Positions 35,041 through 47,700 of a DNA stretch of 64,000 nt are shown one piece after another. This stretch comes from Antilocapra americana (Eukaryota > Chordata > Mammalia > Artiodactyla > Antilocapridae): positions 18,709,368-18,773,367 of the forward strand of contig ML664183.1 of NCBI GenBank assembly GCA_007570785.1, read 5' to 3'. The notes below the pieces were generated by a model, which made no database searches, was not told the origin of the DNA, and was given only the letters and a program-made list of their open reading frames with translations. Made by a program: the position numbers and the translations under genes. The first letter of the stretch is position 1, and every line of letters starts with the position of its first letter.

Positions 35041-35771
35041 CATGCTCTTCTTTTTTTTTTTTAATTTTCTTTACTTTATTGTGTTGGTTTTGCCATACAA
35101 TGACATGAAGCCACCATGGGTTTACATATGCTCACCCTCCAGAACCCTCCTCCCTCCTCCCTCCCGATTCCCTCCCCCTGGGACATCTCGGTGCACTAGC
35201 CCCGAGCATCAATCCTGGGCTGGCGATTGATTTCACATATGATAATTAACATGCTTCAATGCCATTCTCCCATATCATCCCACCCTTGCCCTCATCCACA
35301 GAGTCCACGAGTCTGTTCTATACATCTGCATTCCTTTTGCTGTCCCGCATGCAGGGTTCTCACTGCCATCTTTCTATATTACTCATTATCAGAGAAATGC
35401 AAATCAAAACCTCAATGAGGTACTACTTTACACCAGTCAGAATGGCTGCCATCCAAAAATCTATAAGCAATAAATGCTGGAGAGGATGTGGAGAAAAGGG
35501 AACCCTCTTACACTGTTGGTGGGAATGCAAACTAGTACAGCCACTATGGAAAACAGTGTGGAAATTCCTTAAAAAACTGAAAATAGAACTGCCATATGAC
35601 CCAGCAATCCCACTGGTGGGCATACACACCGAGGAAACCAGAATTGAAAGAGACACGTGTACCCCAATGTTCATTGCTGCTTTGTTTACAATAGCCAGGA
35701 CATGGAAGCAACCTAGATGCCCATCAACTGACGAATGGATAAGAAAGCTGTGGTACACATACTCTTCTTTT
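35041..35771 (-). mobile_element. Twin-primed (5'-inverted) ruminant L1 insertion
   Basis: The left arm (about 35054-35378) is the reverse complement of the L1 3' UTR, from a T/A run and TTATTGTGTTGGTTTTGCC. The right arm (about 35381-35757) is sense ORF2 near the C-terminus, with [20 protein letters not shown] and the PWK-like [12 protein letters not shown] block. Flanks are CATGCTCTTCTTTT (35041-35054) and CATACTCTTCTTTT (35758-35771). The two parts therefore form one target-primed insertion. It is about 0.7 kb from the PRKG1 exon. Confidence 0.92.
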
Positions 35772-36351
35772 AAAAGAAAGTTTTATCTCAATATTTTATT
35801 TTCTTACACTTTGACATCTGTCTTTTTATAAAACTTACTTTTTAGTCGTGTGCTTATTAGGTCAAATGGTGATCTATCCTGTGGTATTGAATTTCTGTAC
35901 TTAATCATTATCAAAGCCAGTGGTATAGGAGAAAAGAAATTAAAATTCAACAAACATATCTAATATAGTTTTGTATGGTAACTGTGGGCGCAAGTTACAA
36001 TTTAATTGTAATTATTAACTCCTAAACCTGAATTTATACCTACATTTTTTACAATTAAAATATGATTATGTGAGTCATTAACACTATTCTGGTTAATTAC
36101 CAAGAGTTACTTCTTTTGAACCTCTCTTCACATGATTTCCTTTGTATATAACTAAATATTTCCAATGTGTACTTAGACCATATCATCCCTTGAGAACATA
36201 AGAGTGATAGGAACCTTCCTTATAGATAGTAATACTAGTGTTAAATTATGAACTACATCTTGTCTGTAAGAATTTGTCTTCTTAACTAAATAGAATAGCA
36301 TTAGGATATTAGCTTTAAACAAAGTTTAATCAGTTTCATTCCTCTGAATAA

Positions 36352-36542
<191 letters not shown>

Positions 36543-39500
36543 TTTTCTTTTCTCCTGAGAGTGTTTTATTCTCTTTTCAACCTTTTCCTGAAATGTAGCC
36601 CAGGGAACACTTTTTGCCTTTATCTGAGTCTTATTAGCCTACAAATTTATGGAAGTACAAGATTTTGGACTGGCTTCTTTCTATTTCTGCTGCCAAATTT
36701 CATGATATGTGGTTAAGTCAGAGCTTCAGAGTTTCATTCAATATTCTATTATAGAGGAGAGAAACAAGTGAGTATCTGCATGAACAAAAAATGATATTGA
36801 GGTAATCTCTATTTATCAGTTAATATATTGTAACTCTTGTCAAGCAACCCACAGTATAAGACTGAATCATCTCTTATATGAAGTTTCATATTAAATATCA
36901 GATGACTAAGGTGAAAAAGTTCCAAGAAGAAGCTTATTATTCTTTAATCCTGAGTTTAATTTCCAAAATTAAATTCATTTTATGTTGCAGTTCTGAAGTA
37001 TCAAAGGCTTTTCTTTCCTTTATATTATATATTATCATAATAACTCAATATACCATGGGAATTGGAATGAAACATGAGTTTTCATTTCTTAGGAATATAC
37101 TGGTATTCAGTGAAATTAATTTGTCTCTAAGCTTATTTTAGAGAAACTATTATTTTGTCATTAAAAATAATATTGACAACTTTGCCTTTTTTCAGAGAGT
37201 AGTTATTTTGTATAATTTTTCTTTTGAAAATAGACTCATCTTTAAATAGTTATATATAGAGTATGTGAGCTAAATGGGGGTGCGACACCAATTAAGATTT
37301 CATTTTCATTTTTGAGAGCTAGGATGTTAAAATGGTCTTTTCATTTTATATTTTTATTTTTGGTGAATAAATGACCTAAGTTGAACTAAAAAAATCAAAT
37401 TCATACTTTGTATCAGTGATACAAAAGTTTTAATGAATATTTATTGAATTTTCTTAAATGCAGTTGTATACTTGGATATTTCTTTTGGTTTGTTTCTGAT
37501 TACCTCTTCATACATTTTTCATTTCCACATATTTTTCTTTATATTCTTGCTAAAATTCAAATATGTCAAGTGATAATGTGTTAAAAAAATTACTGTGTTA
37601 GTAGGGTGTCAGTTTTTTATCTCAATGTGCTTTAGTGAAATACTTAGGAAAAGTAGAAATGGGAATTTCTGTTTAAATGTTAGTATAGGTCACAAGGAAA
37701 TGATTCAAATGCTGTATGTGAATGTTATATATTAATATGCATATAGATATATATGTTGATATGTGTATTGATATAGATGTGTGTATGTGAATGGAGAGAG
37801 ATGGAAGGACACAGAGTGAATATTTACTCTAAGCCTCTATCAAAGTGCAAGGTACTGATTTTCTTGTGACACAGCCCTGAAAAAGAAAGATCCCAGTTGG
37901 TAATCAGTGAGATGCTTGTTTGTGGGACAGAACTCACTGTTTGTCTCACACACCTAGAAGCTAGGTACTCACCACGCTGACTTAAGCTTCCAAAAGTTTT
38001 CATAAGGAAGTGGAATTGTGGCAATGCTGTCTTACATGACACCAACAAAAACTTGTTAGAGGCACAGTTTCAGGAAATTGGAGGTGTTTCCATGCTCCCT
38101 GTGTGTATGTGTGTGAGAGAGAGAGTGAGAAATTCACCCTGGATAAACTTTTATTTTTGTAGTATTCTCAGAGCTGTTCAAATTTGTCATCTATTTTGAC
38201 AATTCAGACCTTAAGCCATAAAAGTTGGTTCTCTAGAATTTGTGAACATTCCTTGTTGGTCATCTTAGAACAAGCGGAGTTTAACTGATTTAATATAAAA
38301 CAGGCACTGACTTTGATGTCACTTTGCATCTGGCCACTCTGCAAAACATCAAGTCCATATCGTTGGCATATGTAGTACTGGACTGGGAGGCCAAAGAGAT
38401 GACACAGTGACCACTGTTGCCGTGGGCTGGTTTTAATCTTCCTCAGTTATGACTGTGACCAACTGGCTGCCTCTATAACCTTTCAAAGGCTGGCAGTTCC
38501 TGTTGAATTAGGTATAGCCTCATTCAATGGTTATTCCAGGTCCCGCCCCAGTCAATTGCACCTTGCTTTTTCAGCCTGCTTTCTTCTTGCCCCCGGGGCA
38601 AACCTGATGATTCCCTGTGCTCAAGCAGACCCTGTGCTTTTACACAGCACCCTGCCTCTGCTGCCTTTCCCCCCACAGTCAGTGTGCAAAGCTCCACTGT
38701 TTCTATCTTAACTAACTAAAAGTTGCCCTTTCCATAGATACTGATGTTTCTACTGAGAAGTAACCTCTCCTTCCCCTGAATTCTCATTTCTACCGTGTTT
38801 TCTACTGTATTATAACCTCACTACTAAACTTAACTCTACTTTTAAGCTATAAACTTTTCAGGACTAGGGCTATTTCTTAAGCATCTTGATACTCTTCTTT
38901 GGCACAAAGCTTGTCATTTTGTAGACAGGCATTTTATAGGGCGGTAAGTGTGGGACAAGTATGTAATTTGCAGGGCCCACTGGAAAATAAAATTCAAGGC
39001 TCTTTTTGCAAAAATAGGGGAAAATTTCAAGTCATTGGTGGCATAGTATTAAACAAAGCATAGGGATCTTCTAATCTTGGGTCCTTCCGTATTATCCTAG
39101 TGAAATTAAAAGTGAACAATACTCCTCTGTTTTCCAAAGTTCATGTGTTCTGCTATTTATTTGGCAAAGCTATTGAGATGGCATATATTCTCCAAGGAAA
39201 TGATAGATCTTGTCAAAAACTAAGATGACCAAAATTGAACTTGTGTATCATAACTTCAGAATTATTCTTATTTCCCTGTGTATTGTAGATTTTAAACATT
39301 TGCTTAGCACTCTTTTACATTATGTAAAAGCTTTAACATTTTATATGGTTAAGTCAACCAATTTTTTTCTTTATAGTTTGATACTTAGAAAGACTTACTG
39401 TGTCATAAAAATATAGACTTAATACTCTAAAATTCTCTGAGCAGCCTGTGTCTGTGTGTGTGCATGCACATGGAGGGGTGTTTTGTCTAAGTGCACTTGA

Positions 39501-40670
39501 TAAATAAAACTTTGATCTGAATTTTTCTACTGTTGACACAGGCACTATTTTCTGAAGCAGTTAAAGTGATTGTGACACTATAAGAAAAAAAAGAAAAACT
39601 CTGGGAAATGGTTTTAAAAATCATCAGAATTCTCTGCAGTAAGGGTCTCTGTTGTACGTGGGAATGCCTTCCTAATGAAGTAATTTCAAGGGTAGAGACA
39701 GACTAAAAGAGGAATGATCCTATTATCACTGCTCATCTCCCCTTACCACTCTACTTTACTTTTCTAAACAAGCAGTAAATTTGAAGGGTAGGAAAAGGGG
39801 ACACATCAGGCATGTAAATGCACAGCCCAAATGCAAGGGTTTCTTTCTTAAAGTTTTTATTTTAATTTCAGTGTTTTAACACATTTTATAGCTACTAGTC
39901 ATGTGGTTTGGCCTCCTTTTTGCTATTAAATGCCACATCAAAAGTGGTTCTGGTTCTTTAATGCTGTTTAGTCCATTCTCTTTTATGCTTGTATTTCACA
40001 TTCACTGCTGAAAACAGATTTTCCTATGCAAGCATAGCAAAAAAAAAAAATTTGTATTTAATTATTTTTTTCACAGAGCAGTGCTACTAAGCAAGGCACG
40101 ATTTCTGTAGGTCCAGTAGCAGTTTTGTCAGTTGCCAGCATTTTCCATCTTCTTTGGCTACTGAAAAATGGTGTTGTTTCCACAGATGGATTCTGAAAAA
40201 ATGAGCCAAATAACTGCCAGAGTCAATTTGTGTCATTTTTTCCTGAGTATTTTCTCTGTGCTGCTATTGGCACAAACATCTGTACCCAGAGGAGCATTAG
40301 AATGCAGCTGTGTGACCAATGGGATATACTTGTAGGAACTGGGTTTTCTGTTTGTCCCAAACTATGCTGCTGCTGCTGCTGAACCTCCTATTTATCTTAA
40401 TGCCTCACTGACAAATCAGAGACACAACAGGGACTGTTTGGAATTTAAATTACTCAATCAAGCCTGCTGATCCTCAGAAAAAAGAGTAAAACTTTGCTTG
40501 ATCATACTGCATAAAACCTTTTCATGACTACTTCTCACTCTTGAGATAGAGTAGTTCTTTGGCATTGTCTCCAAAGCCCTGTTTCCTTTGGCTACTGCTC
40601 ACCTCTCCAGGTTCATCTCATTCTCCATCTTCTTCTTCGTCTTCTCATTGTCTCTTTGCTCTAGTCACAT

Positions 40671-40785
40671 TCAGTTCAGTTGCTCAGTCGTGTCCGACTC
40701 TTTGAGACTCCATGGACTGCAGCATGCCGGGGCTCCCTGTCCATTGCCAACTTCCGGAGTTTACTCAAACTCATGTCAAGAAGAG
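40671..40785 (-). mobile_element. BovB LINE 3' tail, antisense, short
   Basis: TTCAGTTGCTCAGTCGTGTC, then GACTGCAGCATGCCGGGGCT and GAGTTTACTCAAACTCATGTC. Confidence 0.85.
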
Positions 40786-40875
40786 GAGTGGACTTTTGGT
40801 AAATCATAGAGCTACAATGCTGAATTAATCCTTCTGCCACAGTTTTCTTGTGGAAAGCATTTTGGTGCTGTGTAG

Positions 40876-41078
40876 TGTGTTAGTCACTCAGTCAAGTCCA
40901 ACTCTTCGTGAACCCATGGACTATAGCCTGCCAAACTCCTCTGTCCATAGAATTCTTCAGGCAAGAAGACTGGAGTGGGTATCCATTCTCTTCCCTGGGG
41001 GATCCTTCCAACCCAGGGATCAAACCCAGGTCTCCTGCATTGCAGATAGATTCTTAACTGAGCCACCAGGGAAGCTCA
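40876..41078 (-). mobile_element. Bov-tA SINE, antisense
   Basis: Tail GTGTTAGTCACTCAGTC, head GAGCCACCAGGGAAGCTC. Full length. Confidence 0.93.
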
Positions 41079-41550
41079 ATATAAATTTTTCTTATTCTGT
41101 ATGTCCATTCCTAGGGAGTAAGGCCAAATCTGGTTTGTTATTCTACCTTATCCTCTAAAACCATAATACTTGTATACACACCTAACATAATTAAATATGT
41201 TACTTACATATGTGTATTAGATAAGTAAGTAATATTCCCTTTAAAAAAGGAGTATGACTTTTCTTCTAGAAACTCCATGCTAACGTTTTGATATCAGAAT
41301 GGCCTTCACTATGAGGATAATTTCATTTTCGTTTGACTGTGACTTCAGTCTCTACCCCAGACCAAAACTTATTCAATCTTCTCTTTAATTGCTTTACATT
41401 TCTCTCATCCAATAGATTTTGCCATACCTGCCACTAGCAGGTGCCTACATAACAATGCATCTTCATGTCTGGTCTGATATAGTAATAATGATCACATTTT
41501 AGATTTAGAAAAATTTAAGACAAGATAGTTTCATCTCTGTTACATGTTAT
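41079..41550. other. Unique intronic sequence
   Basis: Nothing recognised. Confidence 0.4.
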
Positions 41551-42192
41551 TGTTGTAGCCACATGTTCTGGGAAACATATTCACTCAGAGGGACAATGCA
41601 GATAGTGGAGTGCATTTTATTACACTGGCGGGCCCAAGGCAGAGTTTCCTCTTAGCCAAGGGCCCCGACCAGCATTTGTGAAAATGTTTTATATCCCATG
41701 TGTAACGAACTCACCATCCTAAATTCCTTGAGACTTCCATATACAAAGGAAGGGTAAATACAATCATAATAATCCCATCATTCATGTGTTATGTGTTCAA
41801 ACAGTTAAACAATTGGCCAATAATCAATAAGCCCACAGTTACACTCCCTGATAGGTACAGCAAAATTTATGTCCTGTCAGAGACAGTGATTAGTGTAGGT
41901 TTTCTCTAAGGCGATGAGTAACCTGGATAAGACCTTCAAGGTTCCCCTGTCCGGAGGAGGTCTTATCCTTTATTGTCGTTTCCATAGGCACTAAGCACAG
42001 AGTTTAGAGTCCATTGGAGAAATAGCCGAGCATGATCAGTATGAACAGGCCTAAGATGGAGTCCAGGCCCTATGAATTCCCTCTTCATTATAGGTATAGC
42101 AGTTGAGTCTTAGAGCCCAGAATAAGGTCATATTTAGTTAGAAAGAAAACTTAGAACCCAGGCTTATGAATTCCCCATCTGAGTATCCTACA
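41551..42192 (-). mobile_element. Solitary endogenous-retrovirus-type LTR, antisense to PRKG1
   Basis: On the minus strand the 642-bp block begins TGTAGGATAC and ends GGCTACAACA, giving TG…CA termini with near-symmetric TGTAG/CTACA ends. It carries a TATAAAA box (41687-41693), then about 70 bp downstream an AATAAA signal (41616-41621), then a ~65-bp U5-like end. That order fits a U3-R-U5 LTR. No gag, pol, env or second LTR flanks it, so it is a solo LTR. No clear 6-bp target duplication remains. From memory of ruminant LTRs it looks class II (ERVK/BTLTR-like), but the family is inferred. It is not a coding provirus. Confidence 0.72.
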
Positions 42193-42357
42193 ATATATGG
42201 ACTCAAGTTCATAGTTTGTATATTATAAAGCTCTTCACTGTAGCAAGCTTAACATGAGAGTGGGTTGGTGGTATTATTTTTGCCTCTCCAGAAAGATAAC
42301 TTACAAAAAGTATTAATTTGTTATCATACAGACATTTTTCTATACTCTCTGTATATG

Positions 42358-42470
42358 TCTTTTTTTTTTTGGACATGCTTCATGGCATATGGGATCTTAG
42401 TTCCTTGATAAGGGATTGAGCCGGAGGAGTGAAATCAACCATTGGATTTCTAGAGAAGTCCCTATACTCT
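42358..42470 (-). mobile_element. CHR-type SINE fragment, antisense
   Basis: T run, then CATATGGGATCTTAGTTCCT, AAGGGATTGAGCC and the end TTTCTAGAGAAGTCCC. This is the 5' (tRNA-like) half only, in reverse. Confidence 0.7.
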
Positions 42471-44099
42471 ATATGATTTACTTTCAGACTTGGGATAATG
42501 AAACTTTAAAATGCCTTGCAATTATTTCTTTCTCTGATCCAGTTTTAAAAAAAATTATTTTCTTAACTCAATCCAACAGGACACCTTATTTCACAGATTT
42601 TTTTAAATCATATTTATAAAAAAAAACATAGAAATGTACAGTTCTTAGGGAAGTATATAAACTTGTAAGAGATATGAGAGTTTTCTCATTCTACTAGCAA
42701 TGGCAAACTGCTCCAGTACTCTTGCCTGGAAAACAAATCCTGCTAGGGTATGTTCTCAGAAATAAAGCTCAATATTAGCATAATAGCTGTCACTTTAAGT
42801 GGTGATGAATACAATGGTGATGATGTGTTAGAATTGCATGGGCTCAGTGATGGAGCCTTCAGCTGTTTAGAAATCCACCATCTGTATATAAGGAGGCACC
42901 ATTGTTACTAAAATGGATATTAAATAACCAAGAGCTCAGGATTCAGTGTATCCTGGCTTCAAAGGAAAGTGTTTATGGCTGGAAGCTCCTTTATACCCTC
43001 CTGCATAGAGACTTTGAAGCACAGATGGGGTCTTACCTATCCTTGCTTAGTTAGGTGGAATTCTGTGAAATTTCTTTCAGGAATTGCACTATTTGGACAT
43101 TTATTGATGGAGTATTGTTGGTGTACTTTAGCTGAAAGAAATTATGCTACTTTTTGGGGCATAAATTACGTAAGTGACAGTAACATGGTCTGACTGACTT
43201 TTGTTGAGATCACATTTATGGAAGATGAAAATCACGAACCCACTTCACCTAGCTTTTACAGGGAGAGATGGCAAAAGAAGATGCATATGAAAATAATTTT
43301 AGATATTTTAGATCATTTTTTTAATTAAAAAAAAATGACAAATCTTTTTAAGCTGTTAAGCTTTGAGCTTTAATAAAGCTTTTCTAGATGACCATGAAAC
43401 TTGAATTAGAATTGAACTTGGCAAAGCTGGGATAGTTTTAAGGGAAATAATGTGACGAATAAATGAAGAGGCACTTTCTCACCCCATTTTCAAGTTGGCC
43501 TGCTCACAACCCATTTTATGGTAGCAGATCCATTCTCATTAAAGATGACCCAGGAGCAGATATATGTAAAAGTGACCATTAATTTCATGTTGTCATTTAG
43601 CATTTGCACAAATGTCTCCATATTGATCCTTTTTTAAAAAAAAGAAAGACGATGTAGTCTGTTATTTGCATAATGACATAGTGATGAAAATTATTCATCT
43701 ACAACATTCCCATATAGGTACACTCAGTTCGACATGTGTGAACTCTTTATAATCCTTGCAAAAGATAAGATTTATGGTGTTTGTGGCTAAAATCTCCCAT
43801 TTAAGTCAGGTAATGACTCATATAGACAGATCCTGTTTGTTCCCAGAGAAGACATGTCCCTGACTAAGGGACTTGATATCAATACTAATCAGTCCATTAT
43901 GCTGCTCCTTCTTGAGACTGGGCTTGAAAGGATGCATCCCTTTGGGGATCGGAGTCTAACTTTGCCTCATCATGTCCCTATGGATAGTTTCTCAACACTT
44001 TGGGGTTTAAAAAGCAATGGCAGTATGTTAAAGCAGTTTAATATTTCTCTATTTTCTTGCTGTAGTTTTGATCCTCAAAAATAATTTCTGTTGTGAAGC
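42471..44099. other. Mostly unique intronic sequence
   Basis: A ~34-bp Bov-tA core scrap (GGCAAACTGCTCCAGTACTC) lies at 42702-42735. Nothing else was recognised. Confidence 0.5.
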
Positions 44100-44285
44100 T
44101 TTTTTTTTTATTGAAGTATAATTGATTTTTATGGGCAGAGGAGCCTGGTGGGCTAGAGTTCATGGGGTCACAAAGAGTCGGACACAGCTGAACAACTGAG
44201 ATGCATGCACGCACACACACACACACAAATGCACACACAGTTGATTAATGACTTAGCAACTTAACAATAGTTGTTTTACAGTGTT
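44100..44285 (-). mobile_element. Old L1 3' end split by a nested Bov-tA fragment
   Basis: T-rich ATTGAAGTATAATTGATTT (44110-44129) is the reverse of an old L1 3' end. It is interrupted by a sense Bov-tA 3' part (44133-44205, GCAGAGGAGCCTGGTGGGCT…AGTCGGACACAG) with a (CA)n tail at 44210-44228, and TTGATTAATGAC follows. Confidence 0.7.
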
Positions 44286-45039
44286 AGAGGCTTATACTTC
44301 TGTATCTTTGACACTGAGCCTACTTACGGTCCTATCTTTGTAAAATGTTTTGTATGCAAAGGGTCTGGTACATTTGGGAGGGAGTTTTTTTTTTTTTTTT
44401 CTCCATTAGGAGAACTATTCCTCAATGAACAATTCTGAAGGAATCCACAAACTTTTAGGGAAACTAAGAAGATAAGTTGTAGATCCCAGCCACACAGATT
44501 TCTTCACTAGATATAGAAACCTACTTCTTCACAACTGGAGAGAAATCTGAGAATATAGAGTGTGGATGGGGAAATACTGTCCAGGAACAAATAAAACATC
44601 TGGGTGACTTAGACAGTGTGTGTCTCAGTTTGTATGTTTTATCTGTCTTGGGATGAGGAGAGTACATCAGTGTATTTGTTTAGAAAAAGCAAATAAGTGA
44701 AAGAAGAGACACGAGACATAGTTTCTATTTTTAGGGTTTTGTTGGGTTTTTGGGGGGGCTTGGAATAAGGTTAGTCATAATTTACTTACCAATATGATTT
44801 TACGAAGGTGACCTCTTAGAGTCTGGTGGTTAAGCAGAATGGGTAACTCTGAACCAGACCGTCCTGCTGTTCTGCTTTGCCTCAGATGCAGGGGAGGTAC
44901 ACACAGGATAGGAAGCCCATGAGAGGGAGCAGCAGGCATGATATTTGGTGACAGAAAGATGAGCTAAGTTCTGATCACTCCCAGACAGTGAGCACTTTCA
45001 GAGCAGTGAAGGAGATGAAGGAGAAAATAAGAGCAAAAT
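44286..45039. other. Unique intronic sequence with a long T run
   Basis: A T run of at least 15 bases lies at about 44386-44401 with no AATAAA signal beside it. No gene was seen. Confidence 0.45.
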
Positions 45040-45190
45040 GACCCACACCTGCTACTTCACACACAGTATCTCACCTAACTTGGAGATTCTTTGAGGTAGT
45101 CGGCCTTACTCCCATTTTATTGAGGAGGCAACTGGAATTATGGAAATAGGCCTTCCCAGCACCACACAGATGAGTCCCAGGTCCTTGTTC
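45040..45190 (+). mobile_element. MIR SINE remnant
   Basis: ACAGTATCTCACCTAACTTG, TTGAGGTAGTCGGCC, CCCATTTTATTGAGGAGGCA and CCAGCACCACACAGATGAG follow MIR order. Confidence 0.75.
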
Positions 45191-45255
45191 TCTTGATCAT
45201 ATTAAGCCAATTTCCTAAAGATGGGTGATATTAGAGGATCAATATGTGTCCATAT

Positions 45256-45467
45256 GTTGTTGTTTAGTCGCTAGGTTGTGTCTGACGCTGTTGTGATCCC
45301 ATAGAGTGTAGCCTGCCAGGCTCCTCTGTCTATGGAATTTCCCAGGCAAGAATACTGGGATTGGTTGCCATTTCCCTCTCTAAGGGATCTTCGAGACCCA
45401 GGGATTGAACTCAAATTTCCTTCATTGGCAGGTGGATGCTTTACTGCTGAGTCACCAGAGAAGCCCA
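45256..45467 (-). mobile_element. Bov-tA SINE, antisense
   Basis: Tail GTTGTTTAGTCGCTAGGTTG, head GAGTCACCAGAGAAGCCC. Full length. Confidence 0.93.
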
Positions 45468-46404
45468 TATCTATATGTGGGAAGTGCCAATTGGTGAATG
45501 TATTAAAAAATCGTCATAAGTATAAAAAATGACCAAAACAATTTTTGGAAATTCATTTCTTGATGGATTTCAACCATTGAAAAAAAAACTCTAGCATTTC
45601 TATGTAATCATATTTCCATATATGAAAGGAATCTTGAGGTTTTGAACAGTCATTCAAGACCAGAAGGGAGAATATAGTTTTTCTTTGAAATCTCTTGATA
45701 CATATATTATTTTAAAATTTACTTTGTATGTATACAACAAATGATAGAATATTTATGCTGTAGCCTAGAAGGATTCCAATTAGGTAGCATAACTTCAATT
45801 GCTCTGTAAATACATAAGGCTTAAAATTATTCAGTACTTTTCAAGAAATTAAATGAATTCTGTTTCCTCAATTGACTGGATGGGGTCCAATGGGTAAACA
45901 TTGAATTCCATGTTTGAAAAAAACTCCTTAAGTGCTCTGGTCTGTTGTGCAAACAGAGATAAATCAAAGTTGCCTCAGAGGATGGATTTGTTTTATTTTT
46001 TGAAAGAAATTAAACTCAAGGCTGAATCTAACACAGACAGGGCCAAGATTCAAGACAGTGCAAGGATCATATTAAAATTCAAAGACTTTAATTCCAGAGA
46101 ATTCTTAGTTCTTACAAATTTCATCTCTTTTGGTTATGTGCACTCTGAGTTCTGTGTGCTTAGAAGTAGCAGTATTTGTTGAAATTATGCCCTGGTGTTA
46201 GAGACAGTGGGGGTTTGGGGAATAAGAGATTTTTGGTGATATAGTTAATCTATGTTCCAATATTGTTGGGATAAAAATATGAAGACATACTGTAAGAGTA
46301 TCCAACAGATGAGTCGGAAAAGTAGCAAAACCCTAACCAGCAAGAATGTATTGATTTGTCTTTAGTAAAGTTAGTGAATGTTGGTGTGAATGGCATTAAG
46401 CCAG
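45468..46404. other. Unique intronic sequence
   Basis: A 93-codon open frame at 45901-46182 (+) has no recognised domain, start context or splice context. Confidence 0.4.
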
Positions 46405-46524
46405 CCTTCCTTCCTCCCTCCCTACTTTGCTTTCGCTGCTCTCCTTTCCCTTTTCTTATGCCTCTTCTTTGCCTCCACCTTTCTCCTCTTCTTCCTCCCC
46501 TCCTCCTCTTCCTTTCTTTCCCTC
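46405..46524. repeat. 120-bp polypyrimidine tract on the + strand
   Basis: Almost only C and T (CCTTCCTTCCTCCCTCCC…CCTTTCTTTCCCTC), with few purine interruptions. Confidence 0.85.
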
Positions 46525-47036
46525 AATAAATAAATACATCCAGATGTAGAAATAGTCTTTAGCTTCTCAAGGGTAAAGTTTTGGTACAAACAACCTTGAT
46601 CAAAAGGGTAGATTTAAACAAATATATTCTATGTTAAAAATATTATATTCATATTTTAAGTACTTTTAGACACTTATTACACAAGGCGAAGATGTGCTAA
46701 GTATTTAGTAGTAACTATAAGAATGAAGAATTCTATGTTGGATATGAAGAATTAACCCAAATGAGATTTTATTGCACATATAAATACATAAAATGAGCTT
46801 TTTGTGTTGAACAAGAAATAAGATGCATCCCTGAAAACAGGAGTTGTCTCTCAGAAAAACAATTCTCATTTATTTAGCCTGTTTTAAAAATGTGTGGTCT
46901 CCCTAACGACAGTTCACTCAATCCTCACTCTTGATGACTTAAGCTCTGATTCTCAGAATTCTAATAGCTAGTTAATTAGGCTCTCTAGCACTAAACTATT
47001 TTTAATTCAATTTGAAGCTAAGACAAAAACATAGCC
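46525..47036. other. Unique AT-rich intronic sequence
   Basis: Nothing recognised. Confidence 0.4.
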
Positions 47037-47094
47037 TGTATATTATATATATATATAATATATATTATTATATATATATATTATATACTATAAT
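47037..47094. repeat. (TA)n self-complementary tract
   Basis: Imperfect alternating TA over nearly 60 bp, largely palindromic. Confidence 0.85.
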
Positions 47095-47700
47095 GTGCAC
47101 AAAGCTGAAAGGTACAAATCAATGCATACTTATCTATATGCCAATGTAACCAGATCAAGATCAAGATCGAGGATGTTTTCAGTTCCTTGGAAGGCTCTCC
47201 TGTGTCCCTTCCCAGTTAGTCTCCTCTGTCAAGAATAACCATTATTCAGAGCTTGACCATCATAGATAAGTTTTCCCTGTCTTTCAACATCATGTTAATG
47301 GAGTCATATAATATGTACTCTTCTGTGACTGGCTTTTTTTCTTTTCTTTTTGCTTAACATTATGTCTGAGAGACCCATCTCTTTTGTTGTGTGTATCAAT
47401 AGTTCATTCTTTTTTTATTGCTCTGTATAATATACCACAATTTTTTGGTCCATTTTAATGATAATGTTTATTTGAGTTCTTTCCAATTTCAGGTTTTTAT
47501 AAATAAAGCTGCTGGAAGCTTTCTTTCTTGAAAACTTTCTTGACTATGTCTTTTGGTGAATGGTTGCCTTCATTTCTCTTAAGTGTATACCCTGGAGTAA
47601 AATCTCTGAACCATCGAGAAGTCATATATTTAACTTTTAGAGATGGTGCTATATAATCCTCTAAACTGGTTGAATCAATTTATACTCCTTGCCAACTCTT
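47095..47700 (-). mobile_element. Ancient L1 3' region, antisense
   Basis: The order TGCACAAAGCTGAAAGGTAC, CTTCTGTGACTGGC, TTTTTATTGCTCTGTATAAT, TAAATAAAGCTGCTGGAAGC and TTCTCTTAAGTGTATACCCT is the reverse of a mammalian L1M 3' UTR/ORF2 end. Heavily diverged. Confidence 0.75.

Noticed and set aside
35259..35831. A 190-codon open frame on the + strand
   Set aside because: It starts in reversed L1 3' UTR, crosses the twin-priming junction into sense ORF2 C-terminus and runs on into unique intron. A chimera created by the insertion, not a gene.
42702..42735. A ~34-bp Bov-tA core scrap considered as a complete micro-insertion
   Set aside because: It lacks the 3' tail needed for retrotransposition and the flanks show no convincing duplication. 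Probably a deletion remnant.
44386..44401. Long T run considered as another retropseudogene poly(A) tail on the minus strand
   Set aside because: No AATAAA lies within 30 bases and the adjoining sequence shows no mRNA-like or repeat signature.
45901..46182. A 93-codon + strand frame with a rather protein-like composition
   Set aside because: No recognisable domain, no poly(A) tail or target duplications, no splice context.
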